64,000 nucleotides of DNA from Siphonodentalium dalli (GCA_032622095.1 CP136069.1:127183450-127247449), one strand, 5' to 3'. Shown: positions 32,179-45,165, counted from the stretch's first letter. The notes: generated by a model not told the origin, from the letters alone. Program-made: numbers and translations.

Positions 32179-35100
32179 AGTCCTGTAGGAATCATGGAAG
32201 TCACGATTCTTGAACAGCTAGCAAAATAATAATTCCCTGAGCCGGCTGTTAACATGAAAGAACAGTAAATCGGATTTACTCTGCCCCTGTGTAATGTTCA
32301 TGAATAATTCATGAATGTTCATGAATAGTTCATGAGCAATGTTCATGAACTGGAAATTGGACATTTGTCATTTATGAATTTTCATGAACCGTTTGAAGAG
32401 TTCATGAACTGGGCGGTTCATGAACCAGTTCATGAACACATTTCATAGATCCACAATTTCATGATTTTTTTATTATGAACTATTCATGAATTATTCATAA
32501 AATTTCATGATTTTTTTATGAACAAATACGAGTTCATGAACTCTAGACTTTTGACACTAGTGTGGTAAATCTGTTATGTTTCTAAAAGTTAGAGAAGAGT
32601 TTGATATGAAAAACACCACATTTGATGAGTGTTTACTCAAATCACATGGAGAGCTTATAATTATTGTTAATTACGCAACAGCACTTAGAAGTTAGATTAT
32701 AAATAGCCATGCATCCAAGGAAAAACTCTACATCTTAAAGTACTTAAGTACATGGCTCCTGGGAGTCACACAGCTAATAGATCTCTCAACAATGTTATAT
32801 GATTTGTCTGTGAAGTTGTTTATCCAAACCAAACAGAGATGGGATCAAATTTTAGTTAATAAACAAACTCACAATTAATGGCACATATGACAGCTAGCCT
32901 AAGTGTTATATAAAGTTCCTTTGAAAAAACCCGTAAATCTATCTCCAGGTTTGTTAGCATCAGGTCTCAAATTCCTTGGGAAGATGATGGATGTAAATTG
33001 GATAATGGTAACAATAAAATCATCCCATTCTTATCAGCACAAAACCAAACATTTTGGGTATTAATTTCTTTGAAACATCAGACTTTAAAATGGCGGAAGG
33101 TGAAGATTAGAATTTGGTTATAATTGCCTGCTGTTGACTCTGTCATAGGATCTTATATTAGGTAAACAGATGCCAGGTGACACAAAGGCTCACTGAGTTT
33201 AAGTTCAAGGCTCTCGATCTGCCTTAAGGGTGTAGTAATCTGAACCACGATTTGATAAAATGAAAGTGTCAATGACACTGTAGCACAACTTGGAAAGGGA
33301 ATAATTTCATGTGTTACAGTCAATGGAGCGATTAGGAATGCGGTAAGTTGAAAGGGCTAAGTAATACTAGATTATCAATATGAAGAGATATATAAAGTAA
33401 AATCCAAGATAGTTGCTGATGGCTATCTTTTCCAATGAAATTCAAAAACATTTGATAGTTTCCATCTAGTAGATCAATATCAAGATTAATATGAAGTTTG
33501 GTGATGATCGGATGAGGGAAGTGGACTGTAGGGTAAGTGTGCCAAAGGATTTAGTCATGCAAAGAGTAAAATCCAAGATGGCTGCTGGTGGCCATGTTTA
33601 TGGCCGAATGACCCCAAAATGACTTGTTCCCATCTACATGTCAATATTAACATTCATGACAAATTTCATAATGATCCGAACAAAGGTACGACCTGTAGCC
33701 CGTGCCAAAGGATTTGGTCATGCAAAAGTAAAATCCAAGATGGCTGCTGGCGCCATGTTTTTTGGCCGAATGACTCCAAATTGACTCGTGCCCATCTGTA
33801 TGTCAATATTAACATAAATGACAATCATGATAAGACAAACAGTACGGCCTGTAGCCCATATGCTAATGGATTGAATTTTGAAATCCAAGATGGCGCTGGC
33901 AGCCATGTTTTTTTTGCCGAATGTCAAAACTTTCATGATGATCCCACCAAAGATACGACCTGTAGCCTGTGTCAAAGGATTTAGTCATACAAAGAGTAAA
34001 ATCCAAGATGGCTACCAGCAGCCATTTTTTTTTGCCGAATGAGCCTAAAATGACTCGATCCTATTTACATGTCAATGTTAACATTCATGACAAATTTTAT
34101 GATGATCCGACCAAAGGTACGACCTATAGCCTGTGCCAAAAGATTTAGTCATGCAAAGACTAAAATCCAAGATGGCTGCTGGTGGCCATGTTTTTTGGCC
34201 GAATGACCCCAAAATGACTCGTTTCCCATCTACATGTCATTGTCAACATCCGTGACAAATTTCATGATGATCCGATTAAAGGTACGACCTGTAGCCCGTG
34301 CCAAAGGATTTAGTCATGCAAAGAGTAAAATCTAAGATGGCTGCTGGCGGCCATGTTTTTTGGCCGATTGACCCCAAAATGACTCGTTCCCATCTACATC
34401 TCAATATTAACATCCATGACAAAATTTCATGATGATCAGACAAACAGTATGGCCTGTAGCCCGTGCTAATGGATTTAGTCATGCAAAGAGTAAAATCCAA
34501 GATGGCTGCTGGTGGCCATGTTTTTTGGCTGAATGATCCCAAAATTACTCGTTCCCATCTACATGTCAATATTAGCTTCCACAACACATTTCATTATGAT
34601 CAGACGAACACTCCATTCTGTATATAGCCTGTGCTAAGGCCAAAACAAAAAACTTCTCTGTTTCCGATAACAATGGGATAATTTTCCAGACAGGCAGGCA
34701 GGGATTTTTTTTTTTTTACAATTTTACTTTTTTAAACCTTTCAGCCGTAAGTGATATAATAGTGTAGTTACAGCCCCATTGAATATGGTAGATCAATGTG
34801 CATTGAAAATGAGCCAAGCATTGGGTAAAAACATGCTGTCCCTTGAATTCATTCACTCTGCAGTATGATCCCTACCAATAACTGACTTATGTTTGCTTTC
34901 GGGATTGGGGAAAAAAACAATAAATATTCACATTGACACTCTAACAGGTAACTTTTGACTAGCCTTCTGGAGAAAATTGAAAAAATAAATTGAGGCAGGC
35001 AAGAAAATCTCAGCCAGACAGGGTAGCGGAAACAAAGAGGTTTTTTTTTTTGGCCTAATGGATTGAATTGTTAAATCCAAGATGGCCACTGGCGGCCATG

Positions 35101-35314
35101 TTTTTTTGCCGAATGACCCCAAAATGACTCGTTCCCATCTACATCTCAATGTCAAAACTCATGACAAATTTCATAATGATCCGACCAAAGGTACGACCTG
35201 TAACCCGTGCTAACGGAAATTGTTGACGAATCGCACACACACACGCATGCACACACGGATGACAGATACCAAGCCATGGCAATAGCTCAAACTTTACAAA
35301 GTAAAGTTGAGCTA
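30982..35314. mobile_element. TAGCTCAACTT-family element spanning the duplication
   Basis: The left end TAGCACAACTTGG is at 30982, and the right end GTAAAGTTGAGCTA is at 35314. Inside are tandem units of about 115-165 bp (starts near 31270, 31434, 31587, 31702, 31867, 32031) built on AATCCAAGATGGCTGCTGG. The array is doubled by the 2,298-bp duplication. Frames at 31321-31686 and 33619-33984 translate the repeat itself and are not genes. Confidence 0.7.
32179..34476 (+). repeat. Tandem segmental duplication, second copy
   Basis: Copy of 29881-32178 at a constant offset of 2,298. The boundary with the sequence that follows (TTTAGTC|ATGCAAAG) falls inside the tandem-repeat array. A duplication this clean is either very recent or an assembly artefact. 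Confidence 0.93.
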
Positions 35315-35776
35315 AAAATCACATTAGAGGTAATCCATACTGCGAATGTGGGGAGATTGAAACAGTAGCTTACTATATTTACACTATTGTATTTGTTTAA
35401 AAAACAAGAGAAAAATGTGCATTGGCAGTCTGAAAATGAAACTTGAAACGAAAACATTACTAATGGTTCTCACAATTTATCTTTGAACAAAAATATCGAA
35501 ATATTTGCACAAGTCCAAATGTTTATTATAACTACAAATAGATTTTGCAACTAATGCTACGATTGACGGAACGTAACATTCACTGAATGCATACCAAAAG
35601 CTGTGATATATTCAGCATTGTCCCGGGATCGGGTTGTCATTGGTTGGCTGGTCCCGTTCCCCTAGTAATAGTCATCCCCTGTTATTACAAGTTGAAGCTA
35701 GCGCACCTCAAAGAATTATATCAGGCATGTCCCTCATTAGTAAAAACTTTGCCAATGTCCGCACCAGCTCTGGTAT
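35315..35776. other. Unassigned stretch
   Basis: No recognisable frame or repeat. A 65-codon frame at 35587-35784 runs into the neighbouring palindrome. Confidence 0.4.
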
Positions 35777-35778
35777 TA

Positions 35779-36022
35779 CAGTAATGCCCTAAGTAATCGA
35801 CCCCTTAACCACAGCAGAATTATGGGTAACTTTTCAGGATTTAGTCGGAAATATGGCTTGTTGCCATTCATCGGAAAGCTCTCCCTGAGAGCTTTCCGAT
35901 GAATGGCAACAAGCCATATTAGCTTTCCGATGAATGGCAACAAGCCATATTTCCGACTAAATCCTGAAAAGTTACCCATAATTCTGCTGTGGTTAAGGGG
36001 TCGATTATTTAGAGCATTACTG
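35779..36022. mobile_element. Palindromic TA-flanked MITE, copy 4 of 5
   Basis: TA lies at 35777-35778 and 36023-36024. Part of one arm near the tip (AGCTTTCCGATGAATGGCAA and the following bases) is duplicated at about 35889-35950, which makes this copy about 30 bp longer and unbalances the hairpin. Confidence 0.87.
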
Positions 36023-36219
36023 TATATCGATCATTGCATGACATTACAGTTATCACTAATGATGTTTACATCAAATATAAAAACTTCATGACTACTGAGT
36101 ATTTAATAATAGGATGAGTTAGGATAACCTTTCCTTTTGCTTTTAAGTTAAACGAAAGCATAAACGCTCCATTTGATTCATGAGTGACTCCGAATAATAA
36201 GTAGCTGCACTTATAAGCT

Positions 36220-36397
36220 TCACTTATGCGAGCAAGCATGTCTTATTTACATGTTTATACAGAGGCTGAACAACATCAACTAAAGCTTGCACTAGTGTAA
36301 AGGCTATCACTGTAAAATGTCAGCTACCATAATATAAATTATTGTATCATTACCTGAAATTGAGCGGATTTTTAAAAATGGATTTATAGATATACAA
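36220..36397 (+). repeat. Segmental repeat, partner at 37019-37196
   Basis: A 178-bp block recurs 799 bp downstream with no difference seen. The partner is flanked by two copies of another 63-bp block (36957-37019 and 37200-37262). Confidence 0.85.
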
Positions 36398-36580
36398 ATT
36401 TTAATGAAAATTACGTTAAGTGCAGATAGTTTAAAATGGCATTATATATGATCAAGTCTATCTTGGAAAGCGTGTTTGGTGGCTTTTTTGAGTTCATGTG
36501 TTAAAAGATAGAATTACATTGACTTCATTCTCTAGTATAAAGTTCTCAATATTACAGCTATACTTAAAGTAATTGAGCCC

Positions 36581-36950
36581 CTCTAACATGGTATCACCCG
36601 GTAATAGTACAGTATTATACCGTGGTAACCTCTAACATGGTATCACTCGGTAATATTACAGTATTATACCGTGGTAACCTCTAACATGGTATCACCCGGT
36701 AATATTACAGTATTATACCGTGGTAACCTCTAACATGGTATCACCCGGTAATATTACAGTATTATACCGTGGTAACCTCTAACATGGTATCACTCGGTAA
36801 TATTACAGAATTTTACCGTGGTAACCTCTAACATGGTATCACCCGGTAATATTACAGTATTATACCGTGGTAACCTCTAACATGGTATCACCCGGTAATA
36901 TTACAGTATTATACCGTGGTAACCTCTAACATGGTATCACCCGGTAATAT
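36581..36950 (+). repeat. 49-bp satellite, about 7.5 copies
   Basis: The unit begins CTCTAACATGGTATCACCCG and ends near TATACCGTGGTAAC. Unit starts fall every 49 bp from 36581 to 36924 with only a few substitutions. There are no unique spacers, so it is not a CRISPR array. Confidence 0.93.
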
Positions 36951-36956
36951 AATAAC

Positions 36957-37262
36957 ACATAATTTGTGTTGCATTTAGAAATTTCAGTGTATAGCTGCGT
37001 GTAGAAGAATAACATGCCTCACTTATGCGAGCAAGCATGTCTTATTTACATGTTTATACAGAGGCTGAACAACATCAACTAAAGCTTGCACTAGTGTAAA
37101 GGCTATCACTGTAAAATGTCAGCTACCATAATATAAATTATTGTATCATTACCTGAAATTGAGCGGATTTTTAAAAATGGATTTATAGATATACAATCAA
37201 CATAATTTGTGTTGCATTTAGAAATTTCAGTGTATAGCTGCGTGTAGAAGAATAACATGCCT
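36957..37262 (+). repeat. Interleaved duplicate blocks
   Basis: Order: 63-bp block (36957-37019), copy of the 36220-36397 block (37019-37196), 63-bp block again (37200-37262). The pattern suggests template switching or two successive duplications. Confidence 0.8.
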
Positions 37263-37445
37263 GAGCTCATATGTCCCAACAAAAATATAATTTTGTAAGA
37301 TATAGACTCACTGCATGGACGTGGTGAAGGGGAGGGTCTGGGGTGTCTCACCACCTTCCCCCACAAATTTGGTAAAAATTTTCAACAGTTTGAAATTTCA
37401 TGCCTGACATAACATTAGTTGGAAATTTTACACCACATACTGTAG

Positions 37446-37805
37446 TAGGCAGTTTCTTTGAAAAGTGACGAAAATCCTATATCGGATGTACGTCTCTCAA
37501 ACTCTCTGTTAAAATTAGGTTCTGTTTTGAAGCTAGGGATTCCCTCCATTTCATTGGAGAGTGGCGCAGACTACGATGAAATATTGACAAGTTTCCCACA
37601 CATTGTCAACTCAACTATTGTTGGAAAACTGAATACAGGCAATATATCCATAACTCATTTTTCTCATCGCAGTATAGGAGACAACATCTTCGAGTTTTTA
37701 TCAGTCAACGATATTCGTGACTGCATGATTATTCTTTCGCATCTTGTTGCATTTATAACTATTTCTAAATACGATTCTCACAAACATTTACTATGCCAGG
37801 AATGA
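37446..37805 (+). CDS. Possible coding fragment, function unknown
   Basis: An open frame of about 115 codons has a protein-like composition (for example PSISLESGADYDEILTSFP and SIGDNIFEFLSVNDIRDC) and ends at TGA (37803-37805). It has no in-frame ATG at the start. A stop lies just upstream, and GTAGGCAG immediately before could be a splice acceptor. It may be an exon, a pseudogene piece or chance. No domain recognised. No supporting neighbour. Confidence 0.22.
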
Positions 37806-38449
37806 ACTTCATATTTGGAAATGGTTTATTACATCATGTTGGGAATGCTGTGTCTTTGTAGAAATTAAATTTAGTGGACACTTCTAGATGTACATCCTTT
37901 AGGATTATCACTTCAGTTGTTTGACCCCCCCCGAGCAGAGCATAGGGGTTAAGGAGCAAGATCCAGGTTGTTCTGCTTGGTTGACAACCTATACTGAAGG
38001 GTGTAACCTACTTAATGTACACACTGCTATTTTAATGATTTACAATGTTGGAATGTTGAAATGAAACTTTTATCACAAGTTATTTAAGCAAAAGTTCACA
38101 AGAGTCATGCAAGTGTCCCCTATATTATATTATAATCGAACTTTGTTGTCCCATTGTTGGTCACTCGTGAGAAAGCTGAGTGCTAATCTATGCATGCTCT
38201 CTCAATCAGATATGAGCGTTTAGCCTATGACCACTCATAACGGAAAGATTATTTTGTTGCATGAGTTGAATACAGTCAAAGAGGAATTCATGGACGATCG
38301 AAAGCAAAAACACATAATTACTAGTATGCAAAAGTGGTTGCAGCGAATATATGCAAATCAGAGGAAACTCCTATCTATAATAGAATTGTGACAAAGGCTG
38401 CGGTGACCAGCGTATAACTAGAGGTGCGACTGTCCCAATGTGACTAAGG
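37806..38449. other. Unassigned stretch
   Basis: Contains a C run near 37925. No credible frame or repeat. Confidence 0.4.
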
Positions 38450-39023
38450 ATACCCCCCATGTTTTTAAAACAATAAGATGTTTCACATGTCAGTAAACAT
38501 TTAGTTAAAATAATAAAATAACAGATTCCCATTGCAGGTGCACAACCCTAAACCTAATTCTAATCCATTGACCAAAAGATATAGGAATAAAAGCTCGGAC
38601 AAAATTATGCATGTTGCAAAAATGTTCCAAGTTGAAAAAGGGGAATAACTCCACACAAAAAAGTCAGACAGACATCATAATTGCAGGTTCCAATGGTACT
38701 AAATATCTGTGCCAAGTTTAAAACTAATTGACCTAAAAATGTAGGATTAAAACCTCGGACAAAATTATACATGATGCAAAAATGTTCTAAGTCGAAAAAG
38801 AGGGATAACTCCACCAAAAAAAGTTGGACAGACGTCATACAATGTAATCGCAGGTGGAGAGGTTCCCATGGTGGGTGATGTCTGTGCCAAGTTTCATGGA
38901 AAATGATTAAAATACGACTGAGAAAAACTCCAGACAAATTTGTGTCCATGGACAGATGACGTAAGGCTAGACGGCAAGCTGATTCCAGTATACCCCCCTC
39001 CACAACTTTGTTGTGGGGGGTAT
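38450..39023. mobile_element. ATACCCCCCA-ended MITE with internal duplication
   Basis: ATACCCCCCA at 38450 is mirrored by TGGGGGGTAT ending at 39023. The right end is itself a hairpin (about 38989-39023, CCACAAC-TTT-GTTGTGG). Inside, a GCAAAAATGTTC-AAGT-GAAAAAG, then ATAACTCCAC block occurs twice (about 38616 and 38777). The minus-strand frame at 38605-39003 reads across this repeat and is not a gene. Confidence 0.6.
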
Positions 39024-39386
39024 AATTATTTAAAATGTATATACAGACGTGAGTAGAGGGGAGGGGGCCCCATTAGACCACACCAAATTCCCAACTTGGG
39101 GAAAGTCTATTTCCACTCGATTGGGACCCCCCCCCCCCCCCCCCCCCCCCCCAGGTCGAAAATTTCTAAAATTAGTCTGGTCTAAAAATCTGACTGAATA
39201 GAAGAGAAATGGGCAACTTTTTATCTGTAATCAACCAGTTTCACACTAAAGATTGGTTGGAAAATTAAACTACGAGACAAATTTCAACATATATTTGGTT
39301 GAATTTCTACAATCTATCTGATGATTTGTTGAAAAATGTTGGGTGTGAGGCACCCTAACTTCCTGTCACCGCGTCCCTGTGTGTGT

Positions 39387-39435
<49 letters not shown>

Positions 39436-39890
39436 CTTTTCTTTCTTTGATTAACCCCATCATGAAGTAACACATATACATGTATAATGCATTTTAATGT
39501 TTAACCCTTTACCCAACAGTAATATGACTAACGTCATTACCTCCACCCAATACTGACAGGAGATAATGTCGCCACCCCAGCCAACACAACTTTCTGGTGA
39601 CATCAAAGTTATTGGGAATTTTTTGTTATTATAACTAAATTTTATGGTGGCTCTGGTTTTATGAAATTATGGATGAGAGTAATTTTTTTTCAGAGTTGTG
39701 AATCCCCCTACCCTAGTATGATAGTATGGTGAATATAACAGAATATTTATTAGGTTTTATATTTATATTTTATAACAATAAAAGTATTAAACGACTCGAT
39801 CTACACAAATCACAATTGTTGAGTACATGTATATTGATTTAGTCGACTTGAAAAATAGCACCGCGACAACGCAATTTTCATTTTATTATG
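39024..39890. other. Unassigned stretch with simple repeats
   Basis: A run of 26 C lies at 39127-39152. A (TA)n block followed by (GA)n lies at about 39389-39436. Otherwise AT-rich with no credible frame. Confidence 0.55.
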
Positions 39891-40850
39891 AAATCTATAT
39901 ATATAAAACCCGTCGTCTGTCTGTGTGTCTGTGTGTGTGTGTGTGTGCGTGCGTGTGTGTATAACTCGGTCACGCTTTTGGCGCATTTATAACTTTTCAA
40001 CCCAAATTTGGACCACGGCCTATATTGTGTCGTAAAAGGTGATGCACAAAATTTCACGCCGATTGGTCAAAGCAAACCTGAGATCTAACATGGTCCCCAA
40101 ATGCAATATTTGCACCCAAGTAGACACTATTTCTTATGACGTTTGTGGAAATGACGTCATGTGACGTCGTACACAAACCCACACTTACATTGCTATTGTA
40201 TTGACGAAATGTCCATGCACTCCACCAAAGCGTAGTTGAAAATGGCGCTATAAATTAATGCATGCTGCTTTTGCCATGGAAGTGCATGGGGTGTAGAGTC
40301 GAGACAAGAACGTTCTATACCATCGTTGGAAATTGGTACTAAATGGTCTTATTATATGGCACTTCAGTATGAATATAAGTAATGGATTGTGTCTTTCTTA
40401 TGAAAGTTGTGCATTGTGTGTGGAATCGAAGAAGTGCATATACGGAAGACGGCAAATTGATAAATAACATTTTATACAATAAAAAATGGGCGTGAAGTGG
40501 GCAAATGGGCCGCAGTGCAAGGGCCTGTGGCATTAGGCCTAATTACGCTGCTGAATAAAAACTCCCGAAGGGAGCCTGTTCTAAAAGATCATAATGTATG
40601 TGCGCGAAGCGCACAGAGGGGCTGCAGTCCACTCGGTCGCTGAATAAAGGCTCTGTTTCAGTTACTGGAATATATATATAACTAGCAGGGTTACCCGGCG
40701 TTGCACAGGTTAATGCGATGTGAAACCCTCTGTGTGTTGTGGATATTTGTTGGGAATAGAAAATGCTCTTGCTTAAAGTGTTATACGTTTTCTCATAAAT
40801 TGTATATTCAAATAGCATCACAAAACATGATTATTACAGTCATGGAATAT
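39891..40850. repeat. CCCGTC-type dispersed repeat with GT microsatellite
   Basis: Begins TATATATAAAACCCGTCGTC followed by (GT)n (about 39920-39960) and then ATAACTCGGTCACGC. From about 40545, CGCGAAGCGCAC, a GAATAAAGGCTC piece and ACCCGGCGTTGCACAGG occur. Pieces of the same kind recur at 43950-45160. They resemble non-coding repeat segments known from invertebrate genomes, but I cannot assign a family. Confidence 0.5.
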
Positions 40851-41640
40851 AATTAGTGGCTCACCTTGTCAATTGTCATTCTGTTTATCGTGATTAATGC
40901 GTTCCACCAATAATGAAGTATTTATGTATTTACAACTGCGTATACATTAGATGATACATGGACATCATGAACACATTAGTTCGATAAAAGATGATAATTG
41001 GGTTTTACATATTCAAGTTGAGATGTATCAATCACTCTAGTGGGTTGGACTAAGATCTCGAGGACACCTGGCTATCATATCTCCATGAAGATACAGATGT
41101 TTCAAAGAAATTTCCAGGTGCTACTCTGTTCATGGTGCTATATATTGGCTAAATATTCTCAGTTTAAACGAAATGTTGCTGCGCCTATATATCAACTATA
41201 TGTGCCAGGCACAGAGCGAGATTTTGAGTTGTTTATGTCAGTCGATGAGTCTGTTCTAAAACCCTTGTCAGATGTCAGTATTGGGAGGATTCTGAAAAGT
41301 CTTGTGCTACTAACTGCATTTTCTTGTATATCAGAAGAAACTATATTTGACTGCACACTGTGACCACTATTTATGAACAGGCCTTCCATATCTCTTGACA
41401 AATTGTAACTTTTTTGTGGAAACTGTATTGAATGGAACAGACTCAATTTTGTTATAATATATATGCAATCCTCTGACGGTTCGATGTCTCTCAGTTTACA
41501 CGAATATATGTATATCTCTTCAATAGAATGATAAATATACATTTAATGCTTCTTCTACGTATCTCTTTTTGCTAGCTCATTGTGTGAATGCCCTGATTGC
41601 AATATAAATATGACAGGTAAGAAGATATAATCAAGTGACT
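40851..41640. other. Unassigned stretch
   Basis: Frames at 41040-41363 (plus, 107 codons) and 41192-41542 (minus, 116 codons) overlap on opposite strands. Neither shows a recognisable motif. Confidence 0.4.
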
Positions 41641-43830
41641 TAAGTGGGTCACCATATGTCGGGATTGTGAAATGTGAACGCCCAAAACTACTTAAAATGG
41701 TATGGAGATGGCCTGGGTGACTGTATATAACTTATACGTGGATATCGGCGAATAGCAATCTCATCAATGATAGTGCATATCCGCTCGCCATCCGTGACGC
41801 AAACGACACCAAATGTGATTTAATTCATGGTATATTATTAAAGAAAAACGTGTATGAATTTGGTTGGAATTGGGGCCAAATATATTTGTATCAGCTTTTG
41901 CCTCTTTTGACATATTTAAACCACGCCCATTAGACTCATGGATGCATGATATACTGGCGATGATTATATATAATTTTGGTCGTAATCAGCAACTAAATAA
42001 ATTCTGAGAATAATTATGACCCAACATCTCTCACCCAAACGACAGCAATTTGGCATCTTTAAATCACACGATGATATTCCTCATATCATAGAGAAGAATA
42101 ATATATCAATTTGGTGGAAATCTGGGCTAAAATAGTTTATTAAATCAATTGTTGATGCAACGCTGACTCGAACAACGCCATATTGCGAAGGTGATTATGT
42201 ATTCGTTTGGTGGAAATCGGCGACAAAACTATTTCACCATATTTTTTTTATTTTGCCGACCTCCCTCTTTTCTTCCACTGACACCAACAGAGTCATTTTA
42301 GAAAAAATTTAACCCGCACAATTATCTTCCTTGTAAAAAGTTTCCTCTCTTAGAACGCCTTGGTGCCATGTCGATTGTACCGCGTGAAGTTATATATAGA
42401 ACGCACACAGACACACAGAAAGACAGACAGACAGACAGACAGCACGATTTGATTTCTTGTATCATTTGAGAAGAATGTGTCTGAATTTGATGGTAATTGG
42501 TACTAAAAATATTTTGTATCAGTTTTTGGTGACCCTCCCGTCCCTATTTCGGACTCAAGGTGCACACACTAAGACTCATTAGAGATTAGAGATGAATATA
42601 TATGAAATTGGTGAAAATTGGTGAGTATACAAATTCGTATCAAATTTAAGGTCCCCATATTTCTCACCCATAGGGCACCTATTTGGTGTATCTAAACCAC
42701 ACGATAAGATTCCTCGTATCACGGAGAAGAATATGTATCAATCTGGTGGAAATCGGCACTAAACATATACATATATTTTTTTGTGTCCCTCTCATCTCTA
42801 TACACCACTGACTCTCGAATGGCTCCACTTGTGACATCCTTAAACCACACGATTACACTCCTGATATCATGGAGATGATTGTTTATAAGTTTGGTGATAA
42901 TCGGCGACTAAACAATTTTTTTTATCAAATTTGGTGCCAATCCCTCCCCTCCCCATCTCTCACCCAAACAGCACCACTATAGCGTCTTTAAATCACACGA
43001 TTAGATTCCTCGTATCACGGATAAGAACGTGTATCAATTTGGTGGAAATTGGCGCTAAAAAAATTGTGCATCAATTTTGGTGCCCCTGTCCCTTTCAATG
43101 CAACCCTGACTCGAATGAGGCCACATTTGACAGATATAAGCCACATCATTAGACTCCTCATACCATGGGGATGACTTTGTATAAGTGTGGTGGCAATCGC
43201 GACTAAACCAATTATTATCAAATTTAGTGCCCACCCCCTCCCAATCTCTCACCCAAAAGACAACAATTTGGCGTTGTTAAATCGCACAATTAGATTCCTT
43301 GTATCATGAAGAAGAATATATATCAATTTGGTGGAAATCGGCGCTAAAATTAGTTTTTATCAATTTTGGTGCCCCTCTCCCCTTCCGTGCATCCCTGACT
43401 CGAACGACGCCACTTTTGACATATTTAAACCACACCGTTGGATTCTTCATATCATGTGGATGATTATATGTAAGTTTCATGGCAATCGGCGACAGAAAAA
43501 AATCTGCCCCTCCCCCTTCCGGGCACCCCTGACGTGAACAGCGCGGCGTTTGACATATTTAAACCACACCATTAGATTCCTCATATGATTGGGATAATTA
43601 TATATAGGCTAAGTTTGGTGGCAATCAGTGACAATTTTTTTTTCTGCCCCTCCCCCTTTTCTGCCCCTGACAACAACGGCGTCACTTTAGAAAATTCTAA
43701 CCCCGACCATTATCTTTCTCGTAAAAAGCTACTCCTAGTAGACCCCTTTGGCATCATCTAGATGGTCCCCTGTGAATTTCTATAGAACACAGACAGACAG
43801 ACAGACAGACAGACATTCGCAAATATAGAT
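41641..43830 (+). repeat. About 145-bp tandem repeat array
   Basis: Units share TTAAACCACACGATTAGATT, then CCTCGTATCA, then ATCAATTTGGTGGAAATCGG, then GGTGCCCCTC. Landmarks fall near 42712, 42845, 42990, 43140, 43280, 43430 and 43565. Two ACAG microsatellite stretches (about 42407-42441 and 43790-43817) interrupt or end the array. An inverted copy is at 59105-59670. Short frames are repeat-derived. Confidence 0.75.
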
Positions 43831-43859
43831 ATAGAAGATAGTAATACAGAACTATAAGT

Positions 43860-45165
43860 TGATTTTGTTGCATTCCATATGCTCATGCATATATGTGGGT
43901 GGTAGTAGAATCAACAGTTTTTCTGTGAAAACATAGTGTTCCCGAACCATAGGCTCATATATATATAGCGCAAAAAGGGGCCGCAGGCCCTTCCGTCGCG
44001 GAATAAATGCTCCCAAATGGAGTCTATTTCAGTTAGTAAATACATGTACATTAATAAAATAACATGTTGATTTTGTTGAGGGTGGGGGTACAAAATACAG
44101 TTTTAGTTCAATAAAGTTTTCCCACGCGCTTCCGGTGAAAGAGAAGTATATGACCAATCCATGCATTGCTAATATAGAAATGATGTGTTCATGGCCGTGG
44201 AGACCAGAAAGTAACGAAGAACATTTATATACCCGTCATTTTGAATAAATGTTTAAAAGATCACAATGTGCGCAAAGCGCACGCAGTTTAAATTCATATA
44301 ATGTGCGCGAAGCTCACTAAGGGGCTGCAGACCCCTCCCCCGCTAAATAAAGGTTAGTAGGCTATATATAGATAAAGTAAAATATCATGATTGTTGCGTT
44401 CCATATGTGCATGCATACACGTGGGTTGGGGAGATGATGGTGGGCGCAAAAATACAGTTTTATGGAAATAAAGTGTTCATACAAATGGGCCGCGCAGTGC
44501 AGGGCGTGTGATCATTAGGCTGCATGCTGAATACAGGTTCCAAGGGGGGGTCCGTTTAAAATGTGCTGCAAGCTCCCTATGTGTGCACGAAGCTCACACA
44601 GTTTAAGATCATATAATGTGCGCGATGGCAGAAAGGGGCTGTAGACCCCTCCCCGCTAAATAAAGTCTCCCGAATTGAACCTGTTTCAGTATATAAGTAC
44701 AATATTTTGATTGTTGCGTTCCATATGTGCATGCATATACCGGTACATGTACATGGGTTGGGGAGATGGGGGTGGGGGTAAAAAATACAATTTTATTGAA
44801 AAGTGTTCATACAAATGGATCGCACAGTGCAGGCGTATGATAATTAGGCGGCATGCAGAATACAGGTTCCAAAGGGGGTCGGTTCAAAATGTGCAGCAAG
44901 CTCCCGAATGTAGGCTCCTGAATTGAGTATGTTTCAGTTGGTGCATAGTATTTAAATAATATACTGATTTTGTTTCATCCAATATGTGCATGCGCATATG
45001 TGGACTGGGTGTGTAGAAATACAGTTTTAGTGAAATAAAGTGTTCCAAAACGCGCATCCAGTAACAAAAAGGAGAAGCATGACCATTCCATGTGTCCATA
45101 AACGCGGACACTAGAAAATAACAAAGAAAATTTATATACCCGTCATTTTGTGACGGGCAACCCCC
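43860..45165 (+). repeat. Repeat array of CCATATGTGCATGCATA units
   Basis: Four diverged units start near 43868, 44392, 44710 and 44967 with a TGTTGCGTTCCATATGTGC-type start. Each is followed by GGGTTGGGGAGATG-like sequence and an ACAGTTTTA-TGAAATAAAGTG segment. CGCGAAGC-CAC and GGGGCTGCAGACCCCTCC pieces sit between. The array ends ACCCGTCATTTTGTGACGGG (about 45138-45157), a small hairpin. Confidence 0.6.

Noticed and set aside
31321-33984. Two identical 121-codon ORFs
   Set aside because: They are translations of the ~160-bp tandem unit, doubled by the 2,298-bp duplication. No conserved domain.
36581-36950. CRISPR-like regularly spaced repeat
   Set aside because: The 49-bp units are contiguous with no unique spacers, and the DNA is eukaryotic.
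38605-39003. 132-codon minus-strand ORF
   Set aside because: It spans the internal duplication of a CCCCCC-ended MITE and shows no domain.
41040-41542. Opposite-strand ORFs of 107 and 116 codons
   Set aside because: Overlapping frames without motifs, splice signals or conserved composition. Compatible with chance.
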